A stretch of DNA of 64,000 bases. Origin: Vibrio gazogenes (GTDB lineage Bacteria; Pseudomonadota; Gammaproteobacteria; Enterobacterales; Vibrionaceae). Under the pieces are notes generated by a model, which saw nothing but the letters and a program-made list of their open reading frames with translations, was not told the origin of the DNA and did no database searches. The DNA is taken from the NCBI RefSeq assembly GCF_002196515.1, contig NZ_CP018836.1, forward strand, positions 1,178,001 through 1,242,000. The letters are read 5' to 3'. The translations under genes and the position numbers were made by a program. Every line of letters begins with the position of its first letter. Within the stretch, counting starts at the first letter, position 1. Of the stretch, positions 43,406 to 55,457 are shown piece after piece.

Positions 43406-45048
43406 TTAAAGTTTCGGTAAGGTCTTTTTCTGCTTTTTACTGATTTTTTTGTGCCGTTTTTCTGCTTCGGCTAACAAGCGTAGCAATGGTTTGGGATCAT
43501 AGGCTTCTTGTCGAGATGAATAGATCGAAGCCTGAAGTTGACTTACTTCATTATCGATGGCTTCTCTCTCTTCCGCAGACAGTCCCAGCTCAGCGATTTG
43601 GACTTGCACCAGATGCTGAATTCGAATGCCATCTTGTTGTTTTAACGCCTCTTTCAGCGATAGATGCCCGGCTTCGGTTGGCAGATCTGGTGTTTCAACC
43701 GGCTTTGAGCGTTTGGTCTGCCAAATCCGATAGAGCCAACAGCCAGAGGTTACAATCCACAGAACAGCAAAAAGGGCTGTGAGATATGGCCAGATGCCGG
43801 GATCTTTGACCTTAATCTCCTGAGGCGCAACCGATGCTTTTGTTGCTGATTGTGGCAGCGAAACCACGGTATCGACTGGCGTACCTTTGGCGACATTGAG
43901 TGTCAAGCCCGTGAGTATTGCCCGCCGTTGGCGTCGTTTCTGCGTGTTCCACCAGTTGAGCGAGACTCCCGGTAACTTGATCTGGCCGGATTGATTGGGG
44001 ATGAGCACTTGTTTCAGTGTCATCACCGTCTCATCGTTATCCAGTGTTTTATATTGCGGTTTTTCCTGATAGACGCGCACGCTGTCCGGATAGTTGATTT
44101 GCAGGTCGGGGATTTTATCCTGACTCACGCCTTTGATTTTTAGTTCAAGTGTCCGGGTAATTGAATCGCCGACTTTGAGGGCGGCACGGCTACCGGTGAT
44201 CGGTTTGCCCTGGCTGTCGGTCCATTGCTGCGTGAGGGATAAACTGGAGGTCGGGAGCCAGACGCCTTGATAGCTTTTCGGTTTTGCCATGACCTGAATC
44301 GGGAATTGCTTGGCAGTCGTACTGAGTGTCAGCACTTTGGTCTCGCCATTCATGCCACTATAGAGTAAGGTACTCCGAAACTGGGGCTCGGTGACGGTGA
44401 AACGGCCGGGCTTTTGGGCCGTCACTCTGAATGTCTGTTGCACCACGGTGACTGATAAACCATTCACAATCTCGCGGTGTTGTTCTGAGTCACTGGCGGC
44501 TTCTAAATGCATACCATCCACGGACGGCGGGGTGATCTTGGTATCCTGAAGGCGACGAGGGTTAACCTTCACCATCATTTTGACGTGTAATAGCGTGCTT
44601 TCATCCGGGTAGAGTGTTTTTTTATCGAGGGTTGAATGAATTTCTATCAGATCATCGTCGTTCGGTAATGTTGAATCCTGGACAACCTGAATGGCGATCG
44701 GCTGGGTTTTTTCACCATTGACTTCAAAGCTGGGGATGGTCACAACCCCGGTACGCGTTGCTGCAATCGAAACATCCCACTCACTTCGGACGCTGCGCTG
44801 ACCGTTGATGATATTGGTGGATGTGCCAAAACTGGGGCGATTGACGAAAAACTCGGGGGTGAGTTTTTCAAAGTTCACATCGTCGCCGGAGGCTTTTTGA
44901 TCGGTGATGATCTGAAGCTGAAATAATTCATTCAGGGTCACTTTATTCTTACTGACAGTCGCATAGGTAGCCGCCTGAGTGCTCAGGCTGACTATCAGGC
45001 CGATGAACAGGATCCAGAATATACGTTGAAGCGAGTGCCGGGGTCTGT

Positions 45049-45055
<7 letters not shown>
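43406..45055 (-). CDS. batD: BatD-type membrane protein
   Basis: A 549-residue protein with a signal/anchor at the N-terminus, a large beta-rich periplasmic region (about 30-410) and one transmembrane helix near 430 (IWPYLTALFAVLWIVTSGCWLYRIW), followed by a cytoplasmic tail rich in Lys. Landmarks of BatD (KNKVTLNELFQLQI, FEKLTPEFFVNRPSFGTST, YPDESTLLHVKM) are visible. Last gene of the moxR/bat operon, overlapping batB/C by 7 nt. Bat proteins form a membrane complex linked to stress tolerance and envelope integrity; the exact role is not settled. Confidence 0.9.
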
Positions 45056-46909
<1,854 letters not shown>

Positions 46910-46917
<8 letters not shown>

Positions 46918-47878
46918 GATTTCTCCTGACGATCACCAGAATAAATGAAAGAATTAAGGCCAGCGCCAGCGGATAAATGAACCATTCGCTTTGAGGACGC
47001 CAAGTCTGACTGGCTTGTTGAACAGGCTCCAGCTGGTTAATGGTGTCATAGATATTTGCCAAATCCTGGCTGTTCCGGGCGCGGAAATATTTTCCACCGG
47101 TAATGTGAGCAATCTGTTTGAGAGTCTTCTCGTCTAAGTCACGGGCGGTATTGACCTTACGGGTAAACACAAAATCTTTCACGACCATCTCTCCGGCACC
47201 AACCCCGACGGTATAGATGACTGCATGATATTTTTTCGCAATTTGGGCAGCCTGAATGGGATCCAGAACCCCTGCGGTATTGGTGCCGTCACTGAGTAAA
47301 ATCATCACTCGTTGCGGTGCCTGTCCGTCAATGAAGGTTTTTGTCGCGAGTCCAATACCTTCACCAATCGCCGTTTCCGTACCGATGAGTTTCAAAACCG
47401 TCTGATTTAACTGTCTGCGGACTGTTTCCCGGTCAAAAGTCAGTGGCGTTTGCAGATAGGCGTGATCGGCGAAGAGTACCAATCCCAGCCGATCACCCTG
47501 CCGCTTTTCAATAAATTGGTCGAGAACTTGTTTCACCGCGGTGAGGCGATCAATAAAGTCATCCCCGCTTTTCATATCTTTCTGGCTCATCGAATAAGAT
47601 AAATCGACGACCAGCATCAGGTCGCGATGCTTCGGTTGAACGGTGACCGGGTCTCCAAACCAAGCCGGACGGGCACAGGCAACGACCAGCGCGACCCAAA
47701 TTGCACCAGCCATCAATTGGCTAAACCAGTGACTGGGCTTGGTCAGGCTACCTTCTGTCGGGAGATAAGTGAGTTGGATCGCAGCCGGTTGTCGATGCGG
47801 TGGCAGTAATTTAGTCACCAACAAAGGTAGCGGTAAGAGGAATAGCATCCACCACCAAATGAATTCAATATGTGCCAA
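46910..47878 (-). CDS. batA: BatA-type von Willebrand A protein
   Basis: A 322-residue membrane protein with one or two N-terminal helices, a VWA domain (about 85-280) whose MIDAS motif DLSYSMSQKD, T-site and LLSDGTNTAG are intact, and a C-terminal helix (about 300-318). VWA domains bind metal and partner proteins. It lies in the conserved order moxR-DUF58-DUF4381-batA-batB/C-batD, only 3 nt after the DUF4381 gene. Confidence 0.93.
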
Positions 47879-47881
47879 AGA

Positions 47882-48358
47882 TTATCTCCTTCTTCTTCTC
47901 TTTGGCGGCAAGGCTTCCTGTACCCAAGTCAGGCAGTCATCAATCAGATGTTGCTGGGATGGTTCAGATTTTGATTTTTGATACAGCACCTTTTGCCACT
48001 GGGATTCATTGGGAATAAACAGCGGTTTACTGATTTGCTCATCTAGAAAGGCATACCAGTCATGTCCGGTTAAATGGGCAATTTCCTGACGAGGGAAGTA
48101 ACTCAGACATGCTTGTCTGACCAACTCCATTGCATCGGACGGAGTGACATAACCATGTGAGGGTTGCAGTAATCGTAATGCTACTTTTTTGGGGGCAACT
48201 CGTTTGCGTTTCCAAATTATGAGCCAAGTGATCAGCAGTACGATCACAATCACGCATCCGATGAGGCTTAGCCAACCCCAGGCCAGCGGCCACCACGAAG
48301 GGGCGTCCGGTAGGTGCAGGGGCTGAAGGTCAAGTAAATCTGAGATCGATTGTGCCAT
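47882..48358 (-). CDS. DUF4381 membrane protein
   Basis: A 158-residue protein with one strong transmembrane helix near 28-50 (GWLSLIGCVIVIVLLITWLIIW) and a cytoplasmic domain containing VRQACLSYFPRQEIAHLTGHDWYAFLDEQ, typical of DUF4381. It always accompanies bat-type operons and probably bridges MoxR/DUF58 to the membrane complex. The C-terminus is very basic (PPKRRRRR). Starts directly at the end of the DUF58 gene. Confidence 0.9.
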   Translation of the reverse strand: MAQSISDLLDLQPLHLPDAPSWWPLAWGWLSLIGCVIVIVLLITWLIIWKRKRVAPKKVALRLLQPSHGYVTPSDAMELVRQACLSYFPRQEIAHLTGHDWYAFLDEQISKPLFIPNESQWQKVLYQKSKSEPSQQHLIDDCLTWVQEALPPKRRRRR

Positions 48359-49300
48359 TTAATAACTTCCGGATAGTTGTTTCAGCAAAGGTGAATCACT
48401 CGAAAGTCGAGTATAGGAAATTCCTAAAGACCGACAGAGTAATTCTAGCCTATCTTTCTGAGATTCAAAGGCTTTTCTGATTCCTGCCCGAGTCTGCTTT
48501 GCTGAAAAATTGAGCCACCGGCTTTGTTGTTGGTCAGCGACAAATTCAATGCCCCGAAAATCAGTATCCCCCTGCTCAAGTGGGTCATAAATATGGATCA
48601 TCCGAACCTGATTGTGGCGACGGAGCTGATTAAATTGCGGTTTGAGGTCATCGTTATAACGGGTGTAGTCACTGATCATAATCACGTCACTTCCTTTGGG
48701 TGACAAGCGATTCAAGGCAGTCAGGCTCTCTGACATTGAAGGAACGGCTGCTCCGGCATCGTTGATTGGCGTCTGATTGAACTGTAACTGTTCTTTGTGA
48801 CTGTCAATGATGGTTTGCAGGAGTGCCAATACACCGGGTTGGTGACTTTTGGGTTTTATATCGATCAGGCGATATCCCAAATCAATTAAGGCCCCGCAGC
48901 GATCTTTCTGGGCAAGAGACATCCATGCCAGTAACGCTGCCATATGTGCCGCTTGAACCGACTTCAGGAGCAAACGGGATCCCATATGCATCGTTGCACT
49001 TAAATCAATATAAAGAATCACTGGTTTTTCTCGCTCTTCACTGAAAAGCTTGGTGTGTGTTTTCCCGGTCCGGGCTGTGACCCGCCAGTCAATGGTACGG
49101 ATATCGTCACCGGGCTGATAACGGCGCACTTCAGAAAAATCCATCCCGCGGCCCAAGCGACGACTCTGATATTGTCCTGACATGGTTGACCACAGGCTTT
49201 TCGCCGGTGGCAGCCAAGCCGCGCAGTGCTGTTTATACACCAGCAACTCTTCTAAGCATAAAGTGACGCCATTACTATTAGCTGGCAGTTCCATCCTCAT
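48359..49300 (-). CDS. DUF58 domain protein
   Basis: Soluble protein of 313 residues. The DUF58 core motif (QSRRLGRGMDFSEVRRYQPGDDIRTIDWRVTARTGKTHTKLF) is at about 47-90, followed by a degenerate VWA-like region (YIDLSATMHMG). DUF58 proteins are steady partners of MoxR ATPases. Located 39 nt after moxR and directly before DUF4381 in the same operon. Confidence 0.92.
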   Translation of the reverse strand: MRMELPANSNGVTLCLEELLVYKQHCAAWLPPAKSLWSTMSGQYQSRRLGRGMDFSEVRRYQPGDDIRTIDWRVTARTGKTHTKLFSEEREKPVILYIDLSATMHMGSRLLLKSVQAAHMAALLAWMSLAQKDRCGALIDLGYRLIDIKPKSHQPGVLALLQTIIDSHKEQLQFNQTPINDAGAAVPSMSESLTALNRLSPKGSDVIMISDYTRYNDDLKPQFNQLRRHNQVRMIHIYDPLEQGDTDFRGIEFVADQQQSRWLNFSAKQTRAGIRKAFESQKDRLELLCRSLGISYTRLSSDSPLLKQLSGSY

Positions 49301-49339
49301 CCCTCATCGTTTCTGCTGAATCATGATGTCTTGGTGTCA

Positions 49340-50299
49340 TCAGGCACTGCCAACCAGAGACAAAATATGGTTGATAATCTGATTCGGATGAATGCCTTCG
49401 GCTTGCGCCTGATAGCTCAGCAGCAGACGGTGACGCAGCACAGGAAACGCCATGCTTTGAACATCTTCAGGGCTGACGAAGTCGCGTCCCGCAAGCCAGG
49501 CACTTGCCCGGGCACAGCGATCCAGAGCGATGGTTGCCCGGGGGCTGACGCCCATTTCAAGCCACTGTTTGAGTTTGTCGTCATATTTTTCTGGCTGTCG
49601 TGTTGCCATCACCAGACGGACGATATATTGCTCGATGCTTTCTGCCATATGAATGTCCAGCACGGCTTGCCGGGCACTGAAAATATCTTCCTGAGACAGC
49701 TTATTCGGCTGTTGCGGTTTAACGCCTTGTGCTTCACCACGGTTGAGACGCAGAATCGATAGCTCACTCTCTGCATCGGGATAATCAACATGGAGGTGGA
49801 GTAAGAAACGGTCCAGTTGCGCTTCCGGCAGCGGATAGGTGCCTTCTTGTTCTATCGGGTTTTGAGTGGCCATCACCAAAAAAAGTTTGGGGAGTGCATA
49901 AGTTTTCCGGCCTGCCGTCACTTGTCGTTCGGCCATTGCTTCGAGCATGGCGGCTTGCACCTTGGCCGGTGCACGGTTAATTTCATCGGCTAACAGCAGT
50001 GAATGAAATACAGGGCCGGGCTGGAACTGGAATTCCCCCGTTTCCGGGCGAAAGATATCGGTTCCGGTTAAATCGGCCGGCAATAGATCCGGTGTGAACT
50101 GAACCCGATGAAAAGACCCTTCGATGCTGTTGGCCAGTGATTTGATTGCTCTTGTTTTCGCCAGTCCCGGCGGGCCTTCAACCAAAATATGTCCATCGGC
50201 CAGCAAAGCGACCAACACCTGTCTCACCAGTGCTTCCTGACCAATAACCTGACTGTTTAAGTAGTGTTGTAACTGTTGAAAAGCGGTTGCTGATTGCAT
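49340..50299 (-). CDS. MoxR-family AAA+ ATPase
   Basis: A 319-residue chaperone-type ATPase. Walker A EGPPGLAKT, Walker B LLADEINRAP, sensor 1 ATQNPIEQEGTYPLPEAQLDRF and the MoxR arginine-finger region are complete. MoxR proteins help assemble or activate VWA-domain partners, here BatA and BatB/C. First gene of the operon; its promoter lies in the structured region upstream. Confidence 0.94.
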   Translation of the reverse strand: MQSATAFQQLQHYLNSQVIGQEALVRQVLVALLADGHILVEGPPGLAKTRAIKSLANSIEGSFHRVQFTPDLLPADLTGTDIFRPETGEFQFQPGPVFHSLLLADEINRAPAKVQAAMLEAMAERQVTAGRKTYALPKLFLVMATQNPIEQEGTYPLPEAQLDRFLLHLHVDYPDAESELSILRLNRGEAQGVKPQQPNKLSQEDIFSARQAVLDIHMAESIEQYIVRLVMATRQPEKYDDKLKQWLEMGVSPRATIALDRCARASAWLAGRDFVSPEDVQSMAFPVLRHRLLLSYQAQAEGIHPNQIINHILSLVGSA

Positions 50300-50759
50300 G
50301 ACCCGTATTGCTCCAATTTTTGGGATTGATAAAACATTTGTTGTGCGATGGCTTAACGACTTCTCGATTAGTTTAACAAAAGCCAGAAAAGTTCACTTTT
50401 ACCGATAGATGGCTTCACTTGTTTGCGAAATAGCGGTTTAAAGCAAATCATAAAAGTATTAGGTATGCCATTCACTATTACTGAGGCGATGAAGTATACT
50501 ACACGGCTGATATTTGTCGGAGCGAAGCCCGCGCCACAAATCTCAGCCAGAATCTATGAACTTTGAGGTCGTATTGCACCGTATGTTGCTGATAATTTCA
50601 ACCTCAAAGTCTGAAAGATAAATCGGCCCGCAGTCCGTGTTGCCATGTGTTCGGTCATGTATCCGGCAATGTTTTGCAATCATGGCATCACCTTGTAGTG
50701 GGTGTTTGAGACACCCTCAGCGATAGCGGGCAGCCGTAAAAATTATGAAGGCAATAGTT
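50300..50759. promoter_or_regulatory. Structured divergent region between moxR and chemoreceptor
   Basis: About 460 noncoding bases with three inverted repeats in series toward the chemoreceptor: GGCTGATATTTGT / ACAAATCTCAGCC (50505-50548, one mismatch), ACTTTGAGGT / ACCTCAAAGT (50560-50610, perfect) and GGGTGT / ACACCC (about 50700-50715), the last some 45 nt before the receptor start. No known riboswitch class is recognised. It may be a structured 5' leader or a small RNA. Confidence 0.5.
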
Positions 50760-52673
50760 ATGTTTTTCGATGCAGTGAGTATTAAGAAAAAAGTGATATG
50801 GAGTATGGCATTCGCCGTACTCGCATCAACTGTCGTTGTGGGCGGGATTGCCCAGTACCAGTCCAGAGATGTTTTGGAACATCGTCTGGTGGATATTGAA
50901 TTACCATCGTTTTTGGATGGCATCCGCCATCAAATCGACCGGGATATTTCGGAGCTATTGTTGGCTGCGGAGCAGCTTGCAAATAATGAGTTCGTCAAAG
51001 CAACGATTCGTACAACCAATGTTGACCCAAAGTCAGAAAAAGTATTAATCCAGCAATTGAACAACCTCAAACAGCAATATCATCTGAATGATGCCTCCGT
51101 TGCCAACCGCAAAACAGCCTATTATTGGAACCAAAAAGGCTTTTTACGCCAGCTCGATCGCCAACAGGATCAATGGTTTTATCAGTTTGTAGCGTCCGGA
51201 AAACCGACGATGGTGAGCATGTTCCAAGAACCGAACGGTGATGTGAAGATGTTTGCCAACTATCAGTCGGTTGAGAACGGGACGTTATCCGGAATGTCAA
51301 AGTCGATGGATGACATGGTGCGCCTGCTTAACGGATTCCGGATTGAAGATTCTGGTTTTGTGTTTCTGACGGATGCACAAGGTAATGTGAAAATCCATCC
51401 GGACAAGTCGCAGTCGGCTCAGACATTATCGAATATTTATGGTGCCAAGGCTGCGGAATTACTCGGTAAGGATGGCTTCCATCTGATTGAAACGCAGTAC
51501 CAAAATGAAGACGTTTTTGTGGCGAGTGAATACATTCCATCGATGCACTGGTACGTGATTGCATCTGTACCGAAGCGTGAAATTTATGCGGAAATGAATC
51601 ATGCCGCGCAAAATATGATGTTGGGTACTGCGGTGATTGCCGCGCTATTTATTTTTATGAGTGTGCTGCTGGCAAATAGCATTACCAAACCGATTCGGCA
51701 GATTGCGGCCCGTTTTGCTGCGCTTGGCAAAGGTGATGGTGACCTCTCTCAGCGGATTGAGATTGTCGGTAATGATGAAATCACGCAGCTCTCACTCGGC
51801 TTCAATGACTTTATCGAGAAAATTCATCAATCAATGCAGGAAGTGGCGTCGACGAGCCGGACTTTGTCATATGAGTCTCAAGTGGTCGCAGAAAAAGCCC
51901 ATCTGACACATGATAACAGTCAGAGCCAGCGTGATCAGACCATCCAAGTGGTGACCGCGATGAACGAGATGGGGGCCACTATTAGTGAGATTGCATCGAA
52001 CGCTGCGATTGCCGCTTCAACGGCCAATGATGCATCGGTGAGTAGTGACTCGGGGCAGGTCGTGGTGAAGCAGGCTAAAGATGCGATTCACCGGTTGGCT
52101 GAAGATATGCAAAATTCTGCGCAAGTGGTTGAAAAACTGGCAGCAACCACGCAGGAAATCGGTTCGATTCTGGCTGTGATTCATGAGATTTCTGATCAGA
52201 CTAATTTATTGGCACTGAATGCTGCGATTGAAGCTGCGCGTGCAGGTGAGCAAGGCCGAGGTTTCGCAGTCGTGGCTGAAGAGGTACGTAATCTCGCTGG
52301 CCGGACAGCGGCTTCAACAGAGCAGATTCAAGTGATGATGACGCAATTGAAAAATGATTCGGCCAATGCCGTGCAGGCCATGCATGCCGGACAAGAGAAA
52401 ACGCAAGAAGGGGTGGCGGCTGCTGAAAGTACCGTGGAACAATTACGCCAGATTTCAGAGCGAATCTACGAGATCACCGATAGGAATACACAGGTGGCGA
52501 CAGCCACTGAAGAGCAATCGGTCGCGGTACAGAGTATCAATGAGAACATCGAAGAAATTAATACGATTAATGAACTGACGACAACAACCTCAGAGGAACT
52601 GGCAGAAGCCAGTCGCGAACTGAAAACCCTTTCTGAACGTTTGGATCATTTAGTCGGTGGTTTCAGACTCTAA
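50760..52673 (+). CDS. Methyl-accepting chemotaxis protein with double Cache sensor
   Basis: Chemoreceptor of 637 residues. Membrane helix at about 10-30, a periplasmic double-Cache region of about 250 residues (YYWNQKGFLRQLDRQQDQWFYQFVASGKP, FVFLTDAQGNVKIHPDKSQ, HWYVIASVP), second helix (about 285-305), HAMP (TKPIRQIAARFAALGKGDGDLSQRI) and signalling domain with SDQTNLLALNAAIEAARAGEQ. dCache receptors often bind amino acids or polyamines. ATG 50760 is preferred over 50745 because AAGG precedes it. Follows a structured upstream region. Confidence 0.92.
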   Translation: MFFDAVSIKKKVIWSMAFAVLASTVVVGGIAQYQSRDVLEHRLVDIELPSFLDGIRHQIDRDISELLLAAEQLANNEFVKATIRTTNVDPKSEKVLIQQLNNLKQQYHLNDASVANRKTAYYWNQKGFLRQLDRQQDQWFYQFVASGKPTMVSMFQEPNGDVKMFANYQSVENGTLSGMSKSMDDMVRLLNGFRIEDSGFVFLTDAQGNVKIHPDKSQSAQTLSNIYGAKAAELLGKDGFHLIETQYQNEDVFVASEYIPSMHWYVIASVPKREIYAEMNHAAQNMMLGTAVIAALFIFMSVLLANSITKPIRQIAARFAALGKGDGDLSQRIEIVGNDEITQLSLGFNDFIEKIHQSMQEVASTSRTLSYESQVVAEKAHLTHDNSQSQRDQTIQVVTAMNEMGATISEIASNAAIAASTANDASVSSDSGQVVVKQAKDAIHRLAEDMQNSAQVVEKLAATTQEIGSILAVIHEISDQTNLLALNAAIEAARAGEQGRGFAVVAEEVRNLAGRTAASTEQIQVMMTQLKNDSANAVQAMHAGQEKTQEGVAAAESTVEQLRQISERIYEITDRNTQVATATEEQSVAVQSINENIEEINTINELTTTTSEELAEASRELKTLSERLDHLVGGFRL

Positions 52674-52911
52674 ATGTTGAGGAATGCTTGTTGAAGGGAC
52701 AGGCATATGCGATTGTTCGTTGCGATTGATTTGGTCGGAGAGCGGATCAATCGTGGCAATCGTATCACTGCTGGAGTACACCGCCAGAGCGCTGTTGAGA
52801 GAATCGAATGGTGTGGTGTGAATTGTATCAGTCCGCAGCTGGAGCATTTATCGGGAGCAGTGTACACTCGCAAAAAGTGAGCCTGTGACAGACAATAAAC
52901 AGAGGTAATGT

Positions 52912-53112
52912 ATGAACGATTTCGAACAAGAACTCGCTGCACTGGCAGAACAGGATGGTGGTCAGGAAGAAGCCAAGCTGCCTTCTTTGGATGAACAGAA
53001 AGCCATTGTGGCAAAGCTGAAAGAGTTAGAAGCAAAAGGGGAACTGACGCCCGAAGTGTTAGAAGAATATTTCGGTCAGTATGCCGCAGATGCCGGGGTT
53101 CCGATCCATTAG
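52912..53112 (+). CDS. Small acidic conserved protein
   Basis: A 66-residue acidic, helical protein (MNDFEQELAALAEQDGG..., LKELEAKGELTPEVLEEYFGQY). A CAGAGG ribosome site precedes ATG. It resembles short uncharacterised vibrio proteins; I know no function. Followed by a perfect 13-bp hairpin. The longer antisense frame over it is noise. Confidence 0.65.
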   Translation: MNDFEQELAALAEQDGGQEEAKLPSLDEQKAIVAKLKELEAKGELTPEVLEEYFGQYAADAGVPIH

Positions 53113-53124
53113 ACCGACTTGCCC

Positions 53125-53160
53125 CATGATTGAACAGGTTGCTCAATCTGTTCAATCATG
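53125..53160 (+). terminator. Hairpin after small acidic gene
   Basis: Perfect 13-bp stem CATGATTGAACAG / CTGTTCAATCATG with a 10-nt loop, 12 nt after the stop codon; no T-run. Confidence 0.6.
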
Positions 53161-53254
53161 CGTGAAAGAAAACCAATATAATTAAAAAGCACTGACAGAG
53201 CCGCCCATCATCGAGTCGGACCGTCCGTTTTATTGCGAATACAGGAGAAGTGAC

Positions 53255-54466
53255 GTGTTTCATCATATTACCCCTTATGCGGGGGATCCAATTCTGTCCC
53301 TTATGGAAACGTTTATGGCGGATAGTCGCCCTGACAAAGTGAATTTAAGCATTGGTCTTTATTATGATGAAGCGGGTCAGATTCCGACTTTGCCAAGTGT
53401 TCATCGGGCAGAGCAGGCATGGTTTTCCGCAGATAGAGAACCTTGTATTTATTTGCCGATGGAAGGGATTGCCGACTATCGACAAGCGGTTCAAACCTTA
53501 GTCTTTGGTGCGGAACATCCGGCGGTCCATGACAAGAGAGTTGCCACTATCCAGACTTTGGGTGGATCCGGTGCGCTCATGATTGGTGCTGACTTCTTAC
53601 ATCGTTATTTTCCGGAATCAAAAGTGTGGGTGAGTCATCCGACTTGGGAAAATCATAATGCAATTTTTGAAGGGGCAGGCTTTACTGTCGGCAGTTATCC
53701 GTATTTTCATCCTGAAACGCGGATGCTGGACTTCAGCGGTATGATTGAGACGCTATCACAATTGCCAGCGAAGGATATCGTTCTGTTACACCCCTGTTGC
53801 CATAATCCGACCGGGGTTGATTTAACACCGGAACAGTGGGATCAGGTGATCGATATCCTTGAATCGCGACAGTTGATTCCATTTTTTGATATGGCTTATC
53901 AGGGATTTGGTGAAGATACAGCTCAGGATGCTTATGTGATAAGAGCCTTGGCTAAACGGACATCGGTTTCGTTTTTTGTCAGTAACTCGTTTTCAAAGAT
54001 CTTCTCTCTGTACGGTGAGCGGGTCGGTGGTTTGTCCATTGTTTGTCATGATGCGCAAGAAACGGTGAATGTGCTGGGACAATTGAAAGCGACCGTTCGA
54101 CGGAACTATTCAAGCCCGGCGAAACATGGTGCGGTACTGGTATCCCGCGTGCTCAACGACCCTGAGTTAAATGCCCAGTGGCTTGCAGAGGTAGGCACGA
54201 TGCGTGAACGAATCGCAACGATGCGTCAGCAGCTACACCAGCGTTTACAGACATTGTGTCCGGAGCAGGATTTCGATTTTCTGATTCAGCAAAAAGGGAT
54301 GTTCAGTTATACCGGTTTCTCAGTTGAGAGTGTGCACTTATTACGACAACAGCATGGTATCTACCTGATTGATAGCGGACGGATGTGTCTGGCTGGATTG
54401 AATGCGCATAATCTTGAGCAAGTCGCGCTGGCATTTGCTGCTGTGGCAGATAACCGTAAAAAATAA
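53255..54466 (+). CDS. tyrB: Aromatic/aspartate aminotransferase TyrB
   Basis: Fold-type I PLP transaminase of 403 residues that interconverts Tyr/Phe/Asp with their keto acids. PLP Lys lies in SNSFSKIFSLYGERVGG; other fixed points are LLHPCCHNPTGVDLT, MAYQGFG and a C-terminal Arg contact in DSGRMCLAGL. Starts with GTG behind AGGAGAAGTGAC. Length is that of TyrB/AspC. It is far from the cluster at 31-37 kb but could supply aromatic keto acids to it; that link is speculation. Confidence 0.93.
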   Translation: MFHHITPYAGDPILSLMETFMADSRPDKVNLSIGLYYDEAGQIPTLPSVHRAEQAWFSADREPCIYLPMEGIADYRQAVQTLVFGAEHPAVHDKRVATIQTLGGSGALMIGADFLHRYFPESKVWVSHPTWENHNAIFEGAGFTVGSYPYFHPETRMLDFSGMIETLSQLPAKDIVLLHPCCHNPTGVDLTPEQWDQVIDILESRQLIPFFDMAYQGFGEDTAQDAYVIRALAKRTSVSFFVSNSFSKIFSLYGERVGGLSIVCHDAQETVNVLGQLKATVRRNYSSPAKHGAVLVSRVLNDPELNAQWLAEVGTMRERIATMRQQLHQRLQTLCPEQDFDFLIQQKGMFSYTGFSVESVHLLRQQHGIYLIDSGRMCLAGLNAHNLEQVALAFAAVADNRKK

Positions 54467-54494
54467 GATAACGTCACCGTGAGCAGATACGCGT

Positions 54495-55157
54495 TTAATG
54501 GAGTGACGGGAGTGTATCTGCCAAACTGTCGAGTGTTTTGTGGAGCTCAGTCATCGGCTGAGCACCATTCAGCAACATATGTTGTTCGATAATCATTGCC
54601 GGCACCGCCTGTATTCCGGCTTCTAACCACTGTTTTTCCGTTTGCACTACCGCAGACGACCACCCCGGATCAGTGAGTACCCGCTGACAATCTCTGCGAT
54701 CTAGCCCCTGAGCGACGGCGATATCGAGGAGTGTGTCGTTATCATCCATGACTTTCCCTTCCTGAAAATAAGCCAGAAAGAGTGCTTTCTGAAAAGGTGT
54801 TTGCTGCTGACTGCGAGCGGCCCACATTATTAACTGATGAGCTTTGCGTGTATTATAAATACGCATGTTCTCGGTAAACTGAAAATGAATCCCCAACGCA
54901 TTGCCAAGTTCAGTGATCTTGTGCTGGCTCAGCTGTCGCTGTTGTGCGGTCATTTGATATTTTGTCTGTAGATGCTGATTGAGTATTTCACCGCCCGCAG
55001 GCAAGGTTGGGTTGAGTTCGAAAGGATGCCAGTGGATCTCCGGCTGAAGATGTTTATCCACGCGGAGTTGCTCGAGCACCTTCTCCAATCGTGTATAACC
55101 AATGAAGCACCAAGGACAGACAAGATCCGATAAAATATCGATACGCAGCTTCTTCAT
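54495..55157 (-). CDS. DsbA-family oxidoreductase (FrnE-like)
   Basis: A 220-residue cytosolic DsbA-like protein without signal peptide. Active-site CPWC in SDLVCPWCFIGYTRLE near residue 14, then the helical insert and C-terminal VPAMIIEQHMLLNGAQP (cis-Pro region). Fits the FrnE/HCCA-isomerase branch, which handles disulfides under oxidative stress. GGAG precedes ATG 55157. Confidence 0.92.
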   Translation of the reverse strand: MKKLRIDILSDLVCPWCFIGYTRLEKVLEQLRVDKHLQPEIHWHPFELNPTLPAGGEILNQHLQTKYQMTAQQRQLSQHKITELGNALGIHFQFTENMRIYNTRKAHQLIMWAARSQQQTPFQKALFLAYFQEGKVMDDNDTLLDIAVAQGLDRRDCQRVLTDPGWSSAVVQTEKQWLEAGIQAVPAMIIEQHMLLNGAQPMTELHKTLDSLADTLPSLH

Positions 55158-55188
55158 TGAAAGTCTCCAGAATCCTACCGATAGTTTT

Positions 55189-55457
55189 TAGGGGCTGTTG
55201 ACCTTTCGTGATGGTTTTTTGCAGCAATTTGTCGTGCATTTAGCCAAGTCAGGTCATGTGAAGTGTAGCGATCTACATGAACCATGACCTAACGCTGGAT
55301 AAATGAGCGACAAATGCTGCCCAAAGGGTTCATCTGAACGAGTCTTGCTCTTTGTTACGGGTCATTTGCTTAGGATAGCTAAGCGGCATGCCCCGCGCCG
55401 CGATCAATACCCGTTCAGATTGAACAAAATTAAACCATGAAAGATCAATAGCCCCTA
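55189..55457. mobile_element. 269-bp MITE with nested hairpins
   Basis: Ends TAGGGGCTGTTGACC and GATCAATAGCCCCTA are inverted repeats; each begins and ends with TA, as expected for an element inserting at TA (IS630/mariner-like). Inside, the stretch from GCAGCAATTTGTCG (about 55211) to CGACAAATGCTGC (about 55320) folds into a long imperfect hairpin around GGTCATG / CATGACC, and the right part holds TTCATCTGAACG paired with CGTTCAGATTGAA plus GCTTAG / CTAAGC. No coding capacity. The flanks carry TACCGATAGTT and TACCGATGGTT in direct orientation. Confidence 0.75.

Noticed and set aside
52670..53155. 161-codon minus-strand open frame
   Set aside because: Lies across the small acidic gene and intergenic DNA, with atypical composition and no domain; the plus-strand gene with AGAGG site is preferred.
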